A DNA stretch of 64,000 nucleotides from Tubiluchus corallicola (lineage: Eukaryota > Priapulida > Priapulimorpha > Priapulimorphida > Tubiluchidae). A program made the translations under genes and the position numbers. The notes under the pieces were generated by a model that worked only from the letters and a program-made list of their open reading frames with translations, ran no database searches and was not told the origin of the DNA. Below are positions 26,996-38,596 of this stretch, piece by piece. Each line of letters opens with the position of its first letter. Position 1 is the stretch's first letter. The stretch is from contig JAQGDQ010000360.1 of assembly GCA_030141605.1 (NCBI GenBank), forward strand, positions 1 to 64,000, written 5' to 3'.

Positions 26996-28045
26996 ACTGG
27001 GCTCAATCTTAAACTGTTGGTCAAAACAGTCTACTCTTTAAAATAATGAAAGGAAACATACTATTTTTCCACAAATGACTTACGTAAAAGAATTATTACC
27101 ACACAAACACAATTTCGCGTTCGCATTACTAGTTCTGCGCTGTTATATGCATTTTGTCAATCCAAGGTTAGACGAGCACTAGTGCCTGCATATCGGAAAG
27201 CGCTACACAAAAAACAGGTGCTGTACCTCTCAGTTCAGATCTTGTGGAAGTTGGAATTGTACATTGTAGTTAGGTGCCGCCATCTATGTGCTAATCTTGT
27301 TACATTCTACCAGCTCACTTACTTTCAGTATAATTGTATGGTCCAGTGACTACATAGACACTGGTCCTCTCCCTATCTAAAATTAATGGTTGTTGTGAAG
27401 CCTGTGCTACTCTGCATAGGTCAAGTTCTATACCTGTATACTGGCTGTGAAACAGGTTTTGCTGACTGTTTTTAGATTCTAATTTTGCTCAATGTTCAGT
27501 GCAGCAGTTTTGCTACTCATGTTTTCTGTAGTTTAATAAACACTTTTCTGTTGTGTGCAGTGCAAATATTTATTATAAAAGTTTAGCTCCTATTCATACT
27601 TCTCTTTCCTTGTCTAAACTCAAGCATATCAGAGCGACTGAACAAAACAACAACTACAAGAATGACTTTTACAGATGCGTTAGTTTGTGACGAACTACAC
27701 ACGTTCGACAGCTCATGTGTGAGCACAGCGCTAAATTACAAATTTGGATTCTAAAACTTGCCTAGTTTTAGTACAACACACTGAATATTTTACAGTAGCA
27801 CCGTACTTCAATTTTCCCTTTCGCAAACACGTGCAACGCGCTCTTGGAATATTTTTGCTTTTGAAAAAATGTTAGTTTGTGATGTCATCAACAGTTGGGC
27901 TCACCCCCCATAACCAATAGTTAATTATGTTTTTAAACTGCAATTCAATTATCAGAAACGCTTTTGCAGTATTTAATTGTGTTAAAATGTATTTTAATTG
28001 AATATGAAAATGGGGTGGTATATGAAAAGTCATCGTGTCTTTCTT
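26996..28045 (+). repeat. Dispersed repeat F1, copy b (interrupted)
   Basis: F1 family sequence from about 26996 to 27242 and from 27674 to about 28045, split by a 431-bp LTR-like insertion. The second half includes tgtgatgtcatcaacagttg and ends near ggtggtatatgaaaagtcat. Its end lies about 190 bp upstream of the first exon of the lectin gene. Confidence 0.75.
27243..27673 (+). mobile_element. Probable solo LTR
   Basis: The insertion begins tgtggaagttgg and ends tttaca, so it has the TG...CA ends of LTRs. It contains an aataaa signal (about 27535) followed by a TG/GT-rich stretch, as in an R/U5 region. Flanking gatct (27238-27242) and gatgc (27674-27678) are diverged versions of the gatgt found once in uninterrupted F1 copies, consistent with a 5-bp target duplication. 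No internal retrotransposon genes are present. Confidence 0.55.
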
Positions 28046-28233
28046 CGCGATCATTATCACAGTTATAAACGGCTATGTAAACATTGAGTGAAATCCTAAA
28101 ACAGAAAAGCACCGCCTTCAAGACAGGTAAATAAAGCTGTAATCTTTCAATAAAACTAGACAATGTTAGAACAGTCGCTTGTCAGCACCGCTTCCAAATA
28201 ACGCTGGTGACGAAACGCTAACCTGCTTTTAAA

Positions 28234-28306
28234 ATGTGCAGAAAAGGTTGCATTTATTTCGTTTTCGTTTTATTTATGAGCTTTGTTGAATTATCTTTGT
28301 GTCAAG
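28234..28306 (+). CDS. Lectin-mucin membrane protein, exon 1 (signal peptide)
   Basis: A short exon not visible as a long frame. The ATG at 28234 (context tttaaaATGt, A at -3) opens 24 codons encoding a basic start (MCRKGC) and a hydrophobic core (IYFVFVLFMSFVELSL) followed by CQ, a typical signal peptide. It ends at AAG|GTGAGT, a near-ideal splice donor, after the first base of a codon (phase 1). The next strong coding exon, the lectin exon at 30260, is entered in the same phase, giving an uninterrupted join. The intron of 1953 bp would contain the S repeat and large AAT arrays. The link between exons is inferred; the signal peptide and donor are seen directly. Confidence 0.7.
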
Positions 28307-28440
28307 GTGAGTCGAACTTCTTTTTTTTAGTAAGATACATTAAACTAACAACAGAATAGCAAGAAAATACAGAAATTTACAAAAAACAAGGTTATTACAT
28401 TATAGATATGAAATGAATTAAAAAATGAATTAAGGTAAAC

Positions 28441-28580
<140 letters not shown>

Positions 28581-28585
28581 TTGTT

Positions 28586-29188
28586 GTTGGCATCCTTCTG
28601 TCTCGGAAGACAATGGAGTGTGCGCCAAGAGAGTCAATTATTGATCACGTTGATGGAGCTGCAGCGTCGACTGTGGCTGAGCAGTGCGATCCTTGAACGT
28701 CTCCAGGGCGCACGCCTGGGCAAGGTGTATGGAGATCCTGAGTTGCCCAGACAACAGGAACCCCCTCTCTTCCTCCCAAGGAAAGTGGAGCGATACGTTT
28801 GGCACCAGGTTGGCTGCAGGAGCTGCCGGAGTCAGTGAGCATGCTGCACTGGTCCGCCTTCGGGGCTCCATTCCTGATTTGAAAAGTTTACCTTTGGGTC
28901 ACTTGACCTCCTCCACCCTCTATCCGTTGGCTGCTTGTGCAGCTCCTCTGTCTAGTGTCGAGATACAGTGTAGGCATCCCGCAGGCATTTTTATCGGTTA
29001 TAGCGCCAATAGCTCGCTTTCACACCTAGCTCATTTAGTAAAACCAGTGTCGCCACGAGGAGGCAGAGCGTAGGAGTTTGTCTGGCAGAGGTGGTAGAGT
29101 TGCACAAGCCTCTTGGAGCCACTTTGTAGGTCACTGGGAGCTCATCCCCAAGTGCCCAGCTCCGGCAATACCAAGACATTTAGGTTCC
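28586..29188 (+). repeat. GC-rich dispersed repeat S, longest copy (copy 2)
   Basis: About 600 bp from ggcatccttctgtctcgg to the start of the next TAA array, flanked on both sides by TAA triplets. The first about 300 bp match 56021-56345, and the first about 160 bp match 4744-4905 (inverted). Frames in all phases are broken in at least one copy. The flanking arrays may have grown from a TAA-type tail of a retro-element. The class is not resolved. Confidence 0.75.
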
Positions 29189-29646
<458 letters not shown>

Positions 29647-30259
29647 GCATAAAGTATCTGCATAAACAGTGTTGGTGCAAGACTTTGTGAAAATAACCCA
29701 ATCAGAGATTGAAATTAAGAAATTAATTATATTATTTCTTATAGTGTTGAAATGAAGTTTTAGCAGGAGAAAAGAAAGGCTCTATGCAACCAATGCTGAA
29801 TTTTTTTGTAAAAAAACAAGCATAGAAGAAAGAAGAAATGACAAAAGTGTATCAAACAGAGGAAGATACTTCAACGCAACAAAGAGTCCATGTTTCAAAT
29901 TTAAATTTTCACTGCAAACTCTCTTTGGCTTTTAGTTAAAAATTGTCGGGAAGAAATGTCATAAAGTGTTTTATTTATGAGCTAAGCTTAACTTTTGCAC
30001 TGAAAGGCAAGTGAGAGCTTTACATAGTCAGAAGTTATTGATTCTTGTCCTGCAGGGCAAACTTACTGAGCACTCTTACATAAGCCAAGCATTTTTAATC
30101 TTTGGGTGGGAAACACAACTGAATGCTTTTACATTGTTTTCTACGGAAACCATTGTTTCACTTAACGACGTTTCCCTTAACGACGCATTTTGCTGAAACG
30201 CATTAGTGTCGTTAAGCGAGGACTTACTGTATTTATATGTTATTACAATTTTTTTTCAG

Positions 30260-30616
30260 AATATCACATGTACCTTCAATGCCACATAACTAATCTTTCC
30301 ATGGACAACACGCATAGGATAAAATTCTCGTGCTCAGACGATGACGCAATAGTCGTACTAAACACATCATTTGGTGTTCCAAATAAAAACGATACTTTGG
30401 CCAACATTGCGTCTTATTTGGGGTGCGAAATTAGCTCACCAGATGGCGAATGTTTAGTTGATCTTACTGCGGACCTCAACAGAACATGTTTCGGCGAACG
30501 ATACTGTAGCTTTTATACCAGCGAGATCACGTGGTCTATTGGCACGTCCACATGTTTCGAGGACAGTCAATGGTCACTTGCGGAAAAATTAATCTTTGTG
30601 AGCTATATGTGCATCG
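30260..30616 (+). CDS. Lectin-mucin membrane protein, exon 2 (SUEL-type lectin domain)
   Basis: 357 bp between a polypyrimidine acceptor (ttttttcag at 30251-30259) and the donor cg|GTAGGT at 30617. It encodes one compact Cys-rich domain: IKFSCSDDDAIVVLNTSFG near the start, TCFGERYC in the middle, and a C-terminal LIFVSYMCI. The spacing and the ending (V.Y.C) match the SUEL / galactose-binding lectin family, which binds rhamnose or galactose in egg and immune lectins and in latrophilins. N-x-T/S sites are present. Both exon borders are phase 1, as expected of a mobile extracellular module. Ligand and exact sugar specificity are unknown. Confidence 0.8.
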
Positions 30617-30999
30617 GTAGGTTGTAATACAATATATAGTGTACACACACTTTTAGTTTTGGTTAATCGATAAAATCGCCACATTTCATCAAATCGTCTT
30701 GAGCTTGCAAATTCTGGGAAACTATCAAACGTTGCTTATCAAAAACAAATAAATAACAGTAACGAAAACTACCACAAACAACAACATCTACAGCAGTAAC
30801 AGCGACGGTTACAGGTACAGTAAGAGCAACAATAGCAGCAGCAGCTGCAGCTGCAGCTGCAGCGATGGCAACAACAACAACAAATGACAATGACAATTTC
30901 AGTATCAAAATGGCAGGTAGTCTTCACAGCTAATCCAGTCTGTGTTGCTGCTGTAGATATTCTCTATTTACATTACAGTAAAATAATCTTTGTTTACAG
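30617..30999 (+). other. Intron 2 of the lectin-mucin gene
   Basis: GT (GTAGGT) to AG (tttgtttacag). It contains a short CAG/CTG-type tract at about 30790-30880 with a gcagctgcagctgcagctgc block. Phase 1. Confidence 0.65.
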
Positions 31000-32109
31000 A
31001 GACACCAACACCTACAACTTCGAGTACAACATTGATCACTGAAGAACCTGAATCCACACCATCTTCTACAGACGATACAACAGAGCCACCTACAACTTCG
31101 AGTACAACATTGATCACTGAAGGACCTGAATCCACACCCTTTACTACAGACAATACAACAGAGACACCTACAACTACAACTTCGAGTACAACATTGACCA
31201 CTGAAGAACCTGAATCCACACCCTTTACTACAGACAATACAACAGAGACACCTACAACTACAACTTCGAGTACAACATTGACCACTGAAGAACCTGAATC
31301 TACACCATTTACTACAGACAATACAACCGAGCCACCTACAACTACAACTTCGAGTACAACATTGACCACTGAAGAACCTGAATCTACATCATTTACTACA
31401 GACAATACAACAGAGACACCTACAACTACAACTTCGAGTACAACATTGACCACTGAAGAACCTGAATCCACACCCTTTACTACAGACAATACAACAGAGA
31501 CACCTACAACTACAACTTCGAGTACAACATTGACCACTGAAGAACCTGAAACTACATCATTTACTACAGACAATACAACAGAGCCACCTACAACTACAAC
31601 TTCGAGTACAACATTGACCACTGAAGAACCTGAATCTACATCATTTACTACAGACAATACAACAGAGACACCTACAACTACAACTTCGAGTACAACATTG
31701 ACCACTGAAGAACCTGAATCTACGCCATTTACTACAGACAATACAACAGAGCCACCTACAACTACAACTTCGAGTACAACATTGACCACTGAAGAACCTG
31801 AATCTACATCATTTACTACAGACAATACAACAGAGACACCTACAACTACAACTTCGAGTACAACATTGACCACTGAAGAACCTGACTCTACGCCATTTAC
31901 TACAGACAATACAACAGAGCCACCTACAACTACAACTTCGAGTACGACATTGACCACTGAAGAACCTGAATCTACATCATTTACTACAGACAATACAACA
32001 GAGACACCTACAACTACAACTTCGAGTACAACATTGACTGAAGAACCTGAATCTACGCCATTTACTACAGACAATACAACAGAGACACCAACACCTACAG
32101 AGCTACCAG
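31000..32109 (+). CDS. Lectin-mucin membrane protein, exon 3 (Thr/Ser-rich stalk)
   Basis: 1110 bp, an exact multiple of three, with acceptor tttacag and donor ccag|GTGTGA. It encodes about 13 repeats of 28 residues (84 bp), each with SSTTLTTEEPES followed by a TPF or TSF and DNTTE. Most units carry an N-T-T sequon, and over half the residues are Thr/Ser/Pro, so dense O- and N-glycosylation and an extended mucin-like stalk are predicted. Units 4-5, 9-10 and 11-12 form alternating pairs (TPF..TEPP then TSF..TETP), a 168-bp higher-order repeat. The phase-1/phase-1 borders let it join the lectin and transmembrane exons in frame. The antisense strand is also open over most of this exon, a composition effect. 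Confidence 0.8.
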
Positions 32110-32263
32110 GTGTGATCTATATTTTCTTTTGTACGAATTTCTTTAAAGTTGTTTAGAATTTGTCATAAAACCATAAAATAAGATGGGACTGCGTGTTCTT
32201 TAGAATATATCATAAAAATGCCACTAGATCAATTAAAACTAAAATCTGTTTTCTTTTTCACAG
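32110..32263 (+). other. Intron 3 of the lectin-mucin gene
   Basis: 154 bp, GT (GTGTGA) to a strong acceptor (ttttctttttcacag). Phase 1. Confidence 0.65.
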
Positions 32264-32339
32264 TGGGGCTTATCATAGCTGGAGTTACACTTGGAGCCAT
32301 GTTGATCGGAGTCACGATTTTCTTTCTTTACAAGAAATT
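32264..32339 (+). CDS. Lectin-mucin membrane protein, exon 4 (transmembrane segment)
   Basis: It encodes GLIIAGVTLGAMLIGVTIFF, about 22 hydrophobic residues with small-residue GxxxG-like spacing, then LYKK, a basic stop-transfer. This makes the product a type I membrane protein. The exon can end at 32339 with donor att|GTAAGT. If not spliced there, a TAA follows at 32341, giving a tail of only a few residues. The donor is a perfect consensus, so a longer cytoplasmic tail encoded downstream is likely, but I could not identify that exon. Confidence 0.7.
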
Positions 32340-32621
32340 GTAAGTTTGTGATTGCCAAACACTAAAAAGCAATTGAGAACCCACCGTCAACTGTGCAGGA
32401 AATAACAGTTTCACAAATTTGAATAATTTAAATGAATACAAGTGACCTTACTTTCTTAAAAGTAACCATGTTATAGCTTGAAAACAAGATTATAACCATG
32501 TTATATATTGTGTAAGCTATTAGTTTTTGAAAATTCATTTAAAGCGTTACTATGGCCATTGTTGGGCGCATATTAATGTTTTATATTAGTATTTTATTGA
32601 GTACACACTATGCACATATTA

Positions 32622-33240
<619 letters not shown>

Positions 33241-33317
33241 TACAATATTAGCCGCAACACATCTGTGAAAGTTGATTACATACATATGTGAATTAGAATG
33301 AATTTGAATTGTGTTAA

Positions 33318-33775
33318 CCCTTTCAGTCCCAAATTATTTTTTAATAAGAAATTTTTTTTGGCTTGTTACTTTTGTTCAGTATGTCCATCTTGTTTACACA
33401 TAATAATAATTTTTTTTCTACCTGTGCCCGCTTGCTAAATATAGCCTGTATCCCACGGGATACATTGGGATTCAATGGAAGCATAAAATGTGCTTCATTT
33501 TGCAACTGCTGATAATTTTTTAAAGTATTTAAGACATTAAGTATGCACGCTATGCTGATCTGTACAAAGTCGTCTCTAAAGTACTGTACCTTGCGCAGTT
33601 TTTTATGCTATGTAGATTTTCTAGTTTGCCATTTTATCACCATTTTTAGTCTATTGTTATTGGCTTAAATCAAAATAACTATTAACAGATCAAATAACTT
33701 CAGTTTTAAAATTTTATTAATTTTAAAGGCACAAAATATTTTCGTATCCCACGGGATACAACGGGTATGAAAGGG
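33318..33775. mobile_element. piggyBac-like MITE (458 bp, TTAA-flanked)
   Basis: TTAA at 33314-33317 is followed by ccctttcagtccc. The other end reads tatgaaaggg and is followed by TTAA at 33776-33779. The TTAA target duplication and inverted CCCTTTCA ends are hallmarks of piggyBac-type elements. Inside, a 16-bp near-palindrome gtatcccacgggatac occurs twice (33448-33463 and 33744-33759). No transposase is encoded, so the element would be non-autonomous. Confidence 0.75.
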
Positions 33776-33779
33776 TTAA

Positions 33780-34470
33780 GGGAAAGTTAATACGTGATCA
33801 TTGCTACGTGGCGCCATCTGTGTAATGAGAAAGACGTTTCGCACACGACGACCGTTAAGTGACGTTTATTAAATAATTAAACAAGTTACATTAATTAACT
33901 TACCATCGAAACGTGATTTGTTTTCTAAGCATACTATCGGTGGTACTTCATATAGCTGCAACAATTCGACTGCTAGACCTTTATTTGAGTGTTCAAACTA
34001 TGACACACCCAGAACACTACTATTGGATCAGCCCTGTTATTATCGACATGTAACTCAAGAATTACACGGTCACCTATCCAGTGGCGTTCTATTCAAATTG
34101 TTGCAGAACTACATAGAGTCTACTGAACGTTTTGCTAAACGATTGTACATGCAATTGTGTATTGAATTGTAATCTGAATTTTTGCCTTTTGAATTAAACA
34201 CCAATCATATTGATCAATCATACTTTTGTATAACTAATAGGATGGCGTAGGCCTAAACTGATAATTGTTTTTGGTATCACTTCTGTACTCTGTGGGTTTT
34301 GTATATTTCAGTTTTAAGTGTTAACTAACGAATTACTCATATTTTTAATTAACTATTTATGTAACTGTATTCTTGATAACCATTTGTATGTCTCTGTTCT
34401 AAACTAAAATGTACAGTGGAAAAACTCTGATCAGTAATATTACTGTATGTTTATCCACATAAAATGCATA
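33780..34470 (+). repeat. Region related to 25-27 kb, with a CTCF-like site
   Basis: acgtggcgccatctgtg lies at 33806-33822. From about 34205 to 34450 the sequence matches parts of 26080-26640. A short frame at 33918-34172 (84 codons, Cys- and Leu-containing) has no recognisable motif and I do not call it a gene. Confidence 0.5.
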
Positions 34471-34609
34471 AAGTCCATAATAGTATCAGATATTATTTAT
34501 TTATTTTATTTATATGCGAGAGTCAATTGTATTATTACCGGATTCAAAAACTGTTCTGTTGATGTTAAGTGAAGACTTTCGTAGGATTTTGTACCCAGTT
34601 TTATTGCAA

Positions 34610-35015
34610 TAGTCTCTGGTTTAGTCATGGTAAAAGAGAAATTGAAGGATTGCGTATTACCTATAATAATGCCATTAGAAGCCTCTTTGGTCTTTCTAGT
34701 TGCTGTAGTGCAAGCCAAATTGTATGTTAGCTACAATGTACTAAGTTTTTCATGCATACGTAGCAAATCTGCGTTTAGTCACAGAGGTAGGCTGTTTTTG
34801 AGTCAGAATACTGTATCAATAACAATGCTGTACAATGCTGATATCAAACTTTTCTAAATCGTGGCAAAGAATTTCGTATGCCCATTCTAACTAACTCTTT
34901 CTAGCATATAAGCTTACTATTTTTCTGTAAACCAATTCTGTGTATTTATTTGCACCTTATTTTTATTCTTGTTTTATGGACTTTAAATGTCCGTAGTGAA
35001 ATAAATTAAAAAAAA
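34610..35015 (+). mobile_element. LINE 3' end
   Basis: One frame from about 34632 reads EGLRITYNNAIRSLFGL, then SSCCSASQI. This is the typical motif C-terminal to the RT domain of CR1/L2-type LINEs. The frame is soon interrupted by stops. The element ends with cgtagtgaaataaattaaa and an A-rich tail at about 35015, right before block D. It is a dead, 5'-truncated copy. Confidence 0.6.
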
Positions 35016-35017
35016 TA

Positions 35018-35330
35018 ATAATCTTAATGAAATATGGAACACTATAGTATATCGTCTTATGAAGTAAGTGCTGGAATTGCCAAATGGAATCGAGGTTGAA
35101 TGGAAGTTAAAAAGAAAACGTCATCGTTGCTACGTGGCGCCATCTGTGAAATAAAAATAATTCTGCCTTGAACCTGTAAAAGTTTTGGTTATTTTTTGTC
35201 TGCTCTTAAATTGTGGGAGCTTTTTAGCCATTAGACTGAAGGTTTTTTGTTTCCAAAAAAAGAGGCTTATAAAAAGGCATATTATTAGTACTTTGTCGAT
35301 ATTCAATGTGGTTCCATATAATGTAAGTCA
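35018..35330 (+). repeat. Duplicated block D, copy 2
   Basis: Near-identical to 24960-25270, including the CTCF-like site at 35132-35148. It is followed by matching aataaaagcaa...gtacgaatga sequence in both copies. Confidence 0.85.
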
Positions 35331-35437
35331 CATATGTAGTCACAATGTAGTCACATATAAATAAAAGCAACGTACGAATGATTAAAACATCATGATACAA
35401 ATACTTATTGAGTGCTGCGACTCTGAGAATGCCGAAC

Positions 35438-35512
<75 letters not shown>

Positions 35513-35541
35513 TAACAACAACAACAATAATAATAATAATC
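35438..35541. repeat. AAT/AAC triplet array
   Basis: About 100 bp of AAT, with AAC near the right end, similar in order to 24836-24960. Confidence 0.95.
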
Positions 35542-35599
35542 TTATGTTGCGCTGCCATTCAATCTTTTGGTTGTAATGATGATAAATAAACTTACTGCC

Positions 35600-37150
35600 T
35601 GATTCCCTTTTCTTTGACAATTCACTTTCTTTGGCCTAAAATAAGTTTAGCACATAATAAAAGAGGAATGGAGTCGATCAACTCTGTTTACAAGCACATG
35701 TCTTATCTGAATACTTCAGATTTTTGTAGACTTACGTTTCATGGGAAAATAAACTTCGGCTTAGTTTGTTAAGCGGCAAGGCAGTGGGTAGTTTAGCAGT
35801 TTCGTTAAAGTAGCCATGAATTAATCTAAGTGCTTAATTTTGCATTGCATTTAGTTTTATAAAATTTTCATTTTTAACGATTTGAAGTAAAGTGCAACTT
35901 TAGACTTTTGTAGATGAGAATTTTTGTTTTCTTGGTTAAATGACCAATATCAACAGAATGTGTTTCCATTTAATATAAATAACTTGAGTAATCAGCATTT
36001 GTTTTCGAATCCTCTCTAGCAAAATCTTACACTATTTCAAGCTATTCAAGACTACATCAGATCCAAGCACGGCTTTTCTGAATTTGATCGTATGTAGTAC
36101 TACTAATTTAACATCAGTATTTATTTAAACATTACTAACACTTATTAGCCATGCACCAAATTCTGTAATTCTGTTTCTTTGCAATACAGCCTAAGGTATT
36201 TTTAATCTGTTTATGTATACCAAAAGTTATAACTAAGTAAAAATATGTTTAGAAAAAAAATCGAGAAAAAGTGTAGTAATAGCACGCCCACAGCAAAAGA
36301 ATTCAGTGCCCCGCCCTCAATTTTCAATCTCTTCCCCACGGTCTCCATGCACTCCAAACACATTTTGCTGTAATTTAATAAATTATACACATATATAGTG
36401 ATGCCTGTATATTATGTTCGTACTACAGTACTACAGACATTGACCTTACATCTACAGCTTGAGTTGAATCCATTCAATGTATGTCTTGGGTCTGCATTAA
36501 AAAATCCTGCAATTTCAGCTATACTGTCTTTCTGTACATACTTGTGATGTGTGGGGCACCACTTGTCGTATGGGGGTGTTTGTCGTACATAGAAATAAGA
36601 TTATTATATGCAACTGCGTGCATTGGACGCTTTCGTTACGACACCACAAACACTTTATTCATACTAATTTCTGATATTTCTGATACGTGCTGACACGTGG
36701 GTTCAGTGAATCTTTCCATTTAAGCATTGTTCACAGACATGTATTCCAAATAGAAGCAAACGAAACAGTTTTTTAATATTACTGGTAAATCCTTGGTTTT
36801 AATGTAATAAGAACCGAAAGCAATTTACTTTAATTCAAAACAACAACAAAGTTGTAATAGTTACAAACAAGAATTAATAACTAAACGTTTCTAGATAACC
36901 TAAGATAAACAGAAGACTAGTTAGCCCCAAACCCAGGTGAGGGAGAAGGATCTAAGGTAAGTATACTTACCCGTTGTAGTGACTGCAGTCGGAAGCTGTC
37001 GTGAATGGAAACTGGAATAACGTGACTAACCTGTTATGCGAACTTCGTGGAGTTTTGAGCAGGTATTCTTCCAAAATTCGAGCATGATCTGTCAGTTAAT
37101 TTTAACCAGAATGATTATGACAACAATGACAACAGAATGTGTGGTGAACA
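35600..37150. other. Intergenic sequence before the GPCR array
   Basis: No gene recognised. A consensus-like donor (ctaag|GTAAGT) at about 36957 has no supportable exon upstream. The frame at 36481-36693 encodes a Cys/aromatic-rich stretch with no known motif. Confidence 0.4.
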
Positions 37151-37153
37151 GCC

Positions 37154-37490
37154 ATGTTTGAGTTGTTATTGTCAGATTCTGCTGCAGACAAATCTGAGCC
37201 TTTGATTCGAGGTGTTCAACGATCAGTTCAGACAGCTTCTGATTATGATGTCTCTTTTAAAGTTGAACGAAACACTTACGATGAACCCTACAGCAAAGGG
37301 AACATGCGTGATGAACAGTCATATCAAAATTCATCATCATCAGTTTCTAGAGACAAAACTTGGCCTTTGATTCGAGGTGTTCAAAGCTCAGTTTATACAG
37401 TTTCTGGCTCTTATATAATATCTCTCTTCATGTTAAAAAAAACACTTACGATGAACCCCACAGTGCAAAGTTTAACAACAACAACAATAA
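37154..37490 (+). repeat. Two-copy ~170-bp tandem duplication with an open frame
   Basis: A frame of 175 codons (37154-37681) starts here. Its first part contains an imperfect internal duplication: the phrase PLIRGVQ occurs twice, about 58 codons apart, and acttacgatgaaccc occurs twice. The frame then enters the GPCR-array spacer. No domain is recognised and no splice evidence is clear. It may be a gene fragment or a chance frame across a duplicated block. Confidence 0.35.
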
Positions 37491-37494
37491 TAAA

Positions 37495-38596
37495 GCCGTT
37501 GTGGATTGGACGATTTCACATTCTGGGAAGTGTAGATGATGACATAGATCAGCACAGCGACACCACAGCGCATTTTTTAAAACATGCCAAAGACGAGTTC
37601 ATCAGAGAAACCAATTCATCAGCCATGGGAAACCAACATGAGTATGCACGACACGATTCAACTTCTACCTACATTAGTTGATATAAATTTTACACAAGTT
37701 GTGAACTACTCTACATTACTCCAACTCCTCCAACAATTAGCATAAAACAGAATATTACTTTGGTTCCTATTATTTTGTTTACAAATTGCGTTCATAATAT
37801 CTTAGAAGTTTTACAACATCAAGAAAAAAAAGTGCTGATGACACTACAGATCATTAGGCTCACTTCAAAACCCATTTTGCAAAATAAGACTTAGCTGAAC
37901 ACATACACAACATCTAATGCAAAATTTAATTATCACAGGAATTCGTGATATTTTCTCCCACAAACCTAACTAATAAACTTACTAATAACAAAACATGCGT
38001 AATACAGAAAAATTGTGAAGAAAATAATGAACTAAGTATGAAATTCCTAGATTGAAAGTAGGCGATACGTTGTTACGGGAAGAACAATTTAATAACACCC
38101 ATTCAAAAATAGTAATTAGCACTTCATTTATTTTACAAGTAATATGCAAAAGTACTAAAACAGAAATACTTCATGTTTTACATGACTGCACACCCCCGTA
38201 AAAATTAACATGCCCACAACTTAAATTAGCCTAAGTGTTTGTTTCATTTAAATCCTTACCGATTTAATATTGAACAATTATACTGCGTGTTACAATGTTC
38301 ATATGCAAACAAAATGTCACTTATTTATGTACTACTATATGTGCATGCATTAAGCTAAATACACACAGCAAATTATTCAGTGCTGATTATCAAGAAATAA
38401 ATTACAAAGCACCATGAAAACATTTTAACAGCACAAGAAAAGAACTGCCATTGCTAATTAGTTCATGCATTTGGCATCTCTTTTGTCACAGACATGTTGT
38501 AGCCACCATTAGCTAGGTAAACTTCTATGTTTAGCCTCAAAATACAAGTGAATATCGCGCATGGCTTCACGCAGTTTGCTGGAATAACATGAAGAG
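37495..38596 (+). repeat. GPCR-array spacer upstream of the first gene
   Basis: From gtggattggacgatttcaca onward it matches the spacers after genes 1, 2 and 3 (39727, 41918 and 44226). The repeat unit therefore starts here without a preceding receptor, so a receptor once upstream was deleted or the unit boundary was shifted by unequal exchange. Confidence 0.8.

Noticed and set aside
28581-28871. Possible protein-coding gene in the S repeat (frames on both strands, also at 4612-5090 and 55916-56318)
   Set aside because: The three copies do not share an intact frame, and the insert lies inside an inferred intron. Repeat status explains it better.
30968-32074. 368-residue Val/Ser-rich frame antisense to the mucin exon
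   Set aside because: It mirrors the 84-bp repeats of the sense exon, which has splice sites in phase at both ends. The antisense has none.
36900-36966. Possible downstream exon of the lectin gene ending at ctaag|GTAAGT
   Set aside because: The upstream acceptor is weak (aaacag without a pyrimidine tract) and the short segment has no recognisable content.
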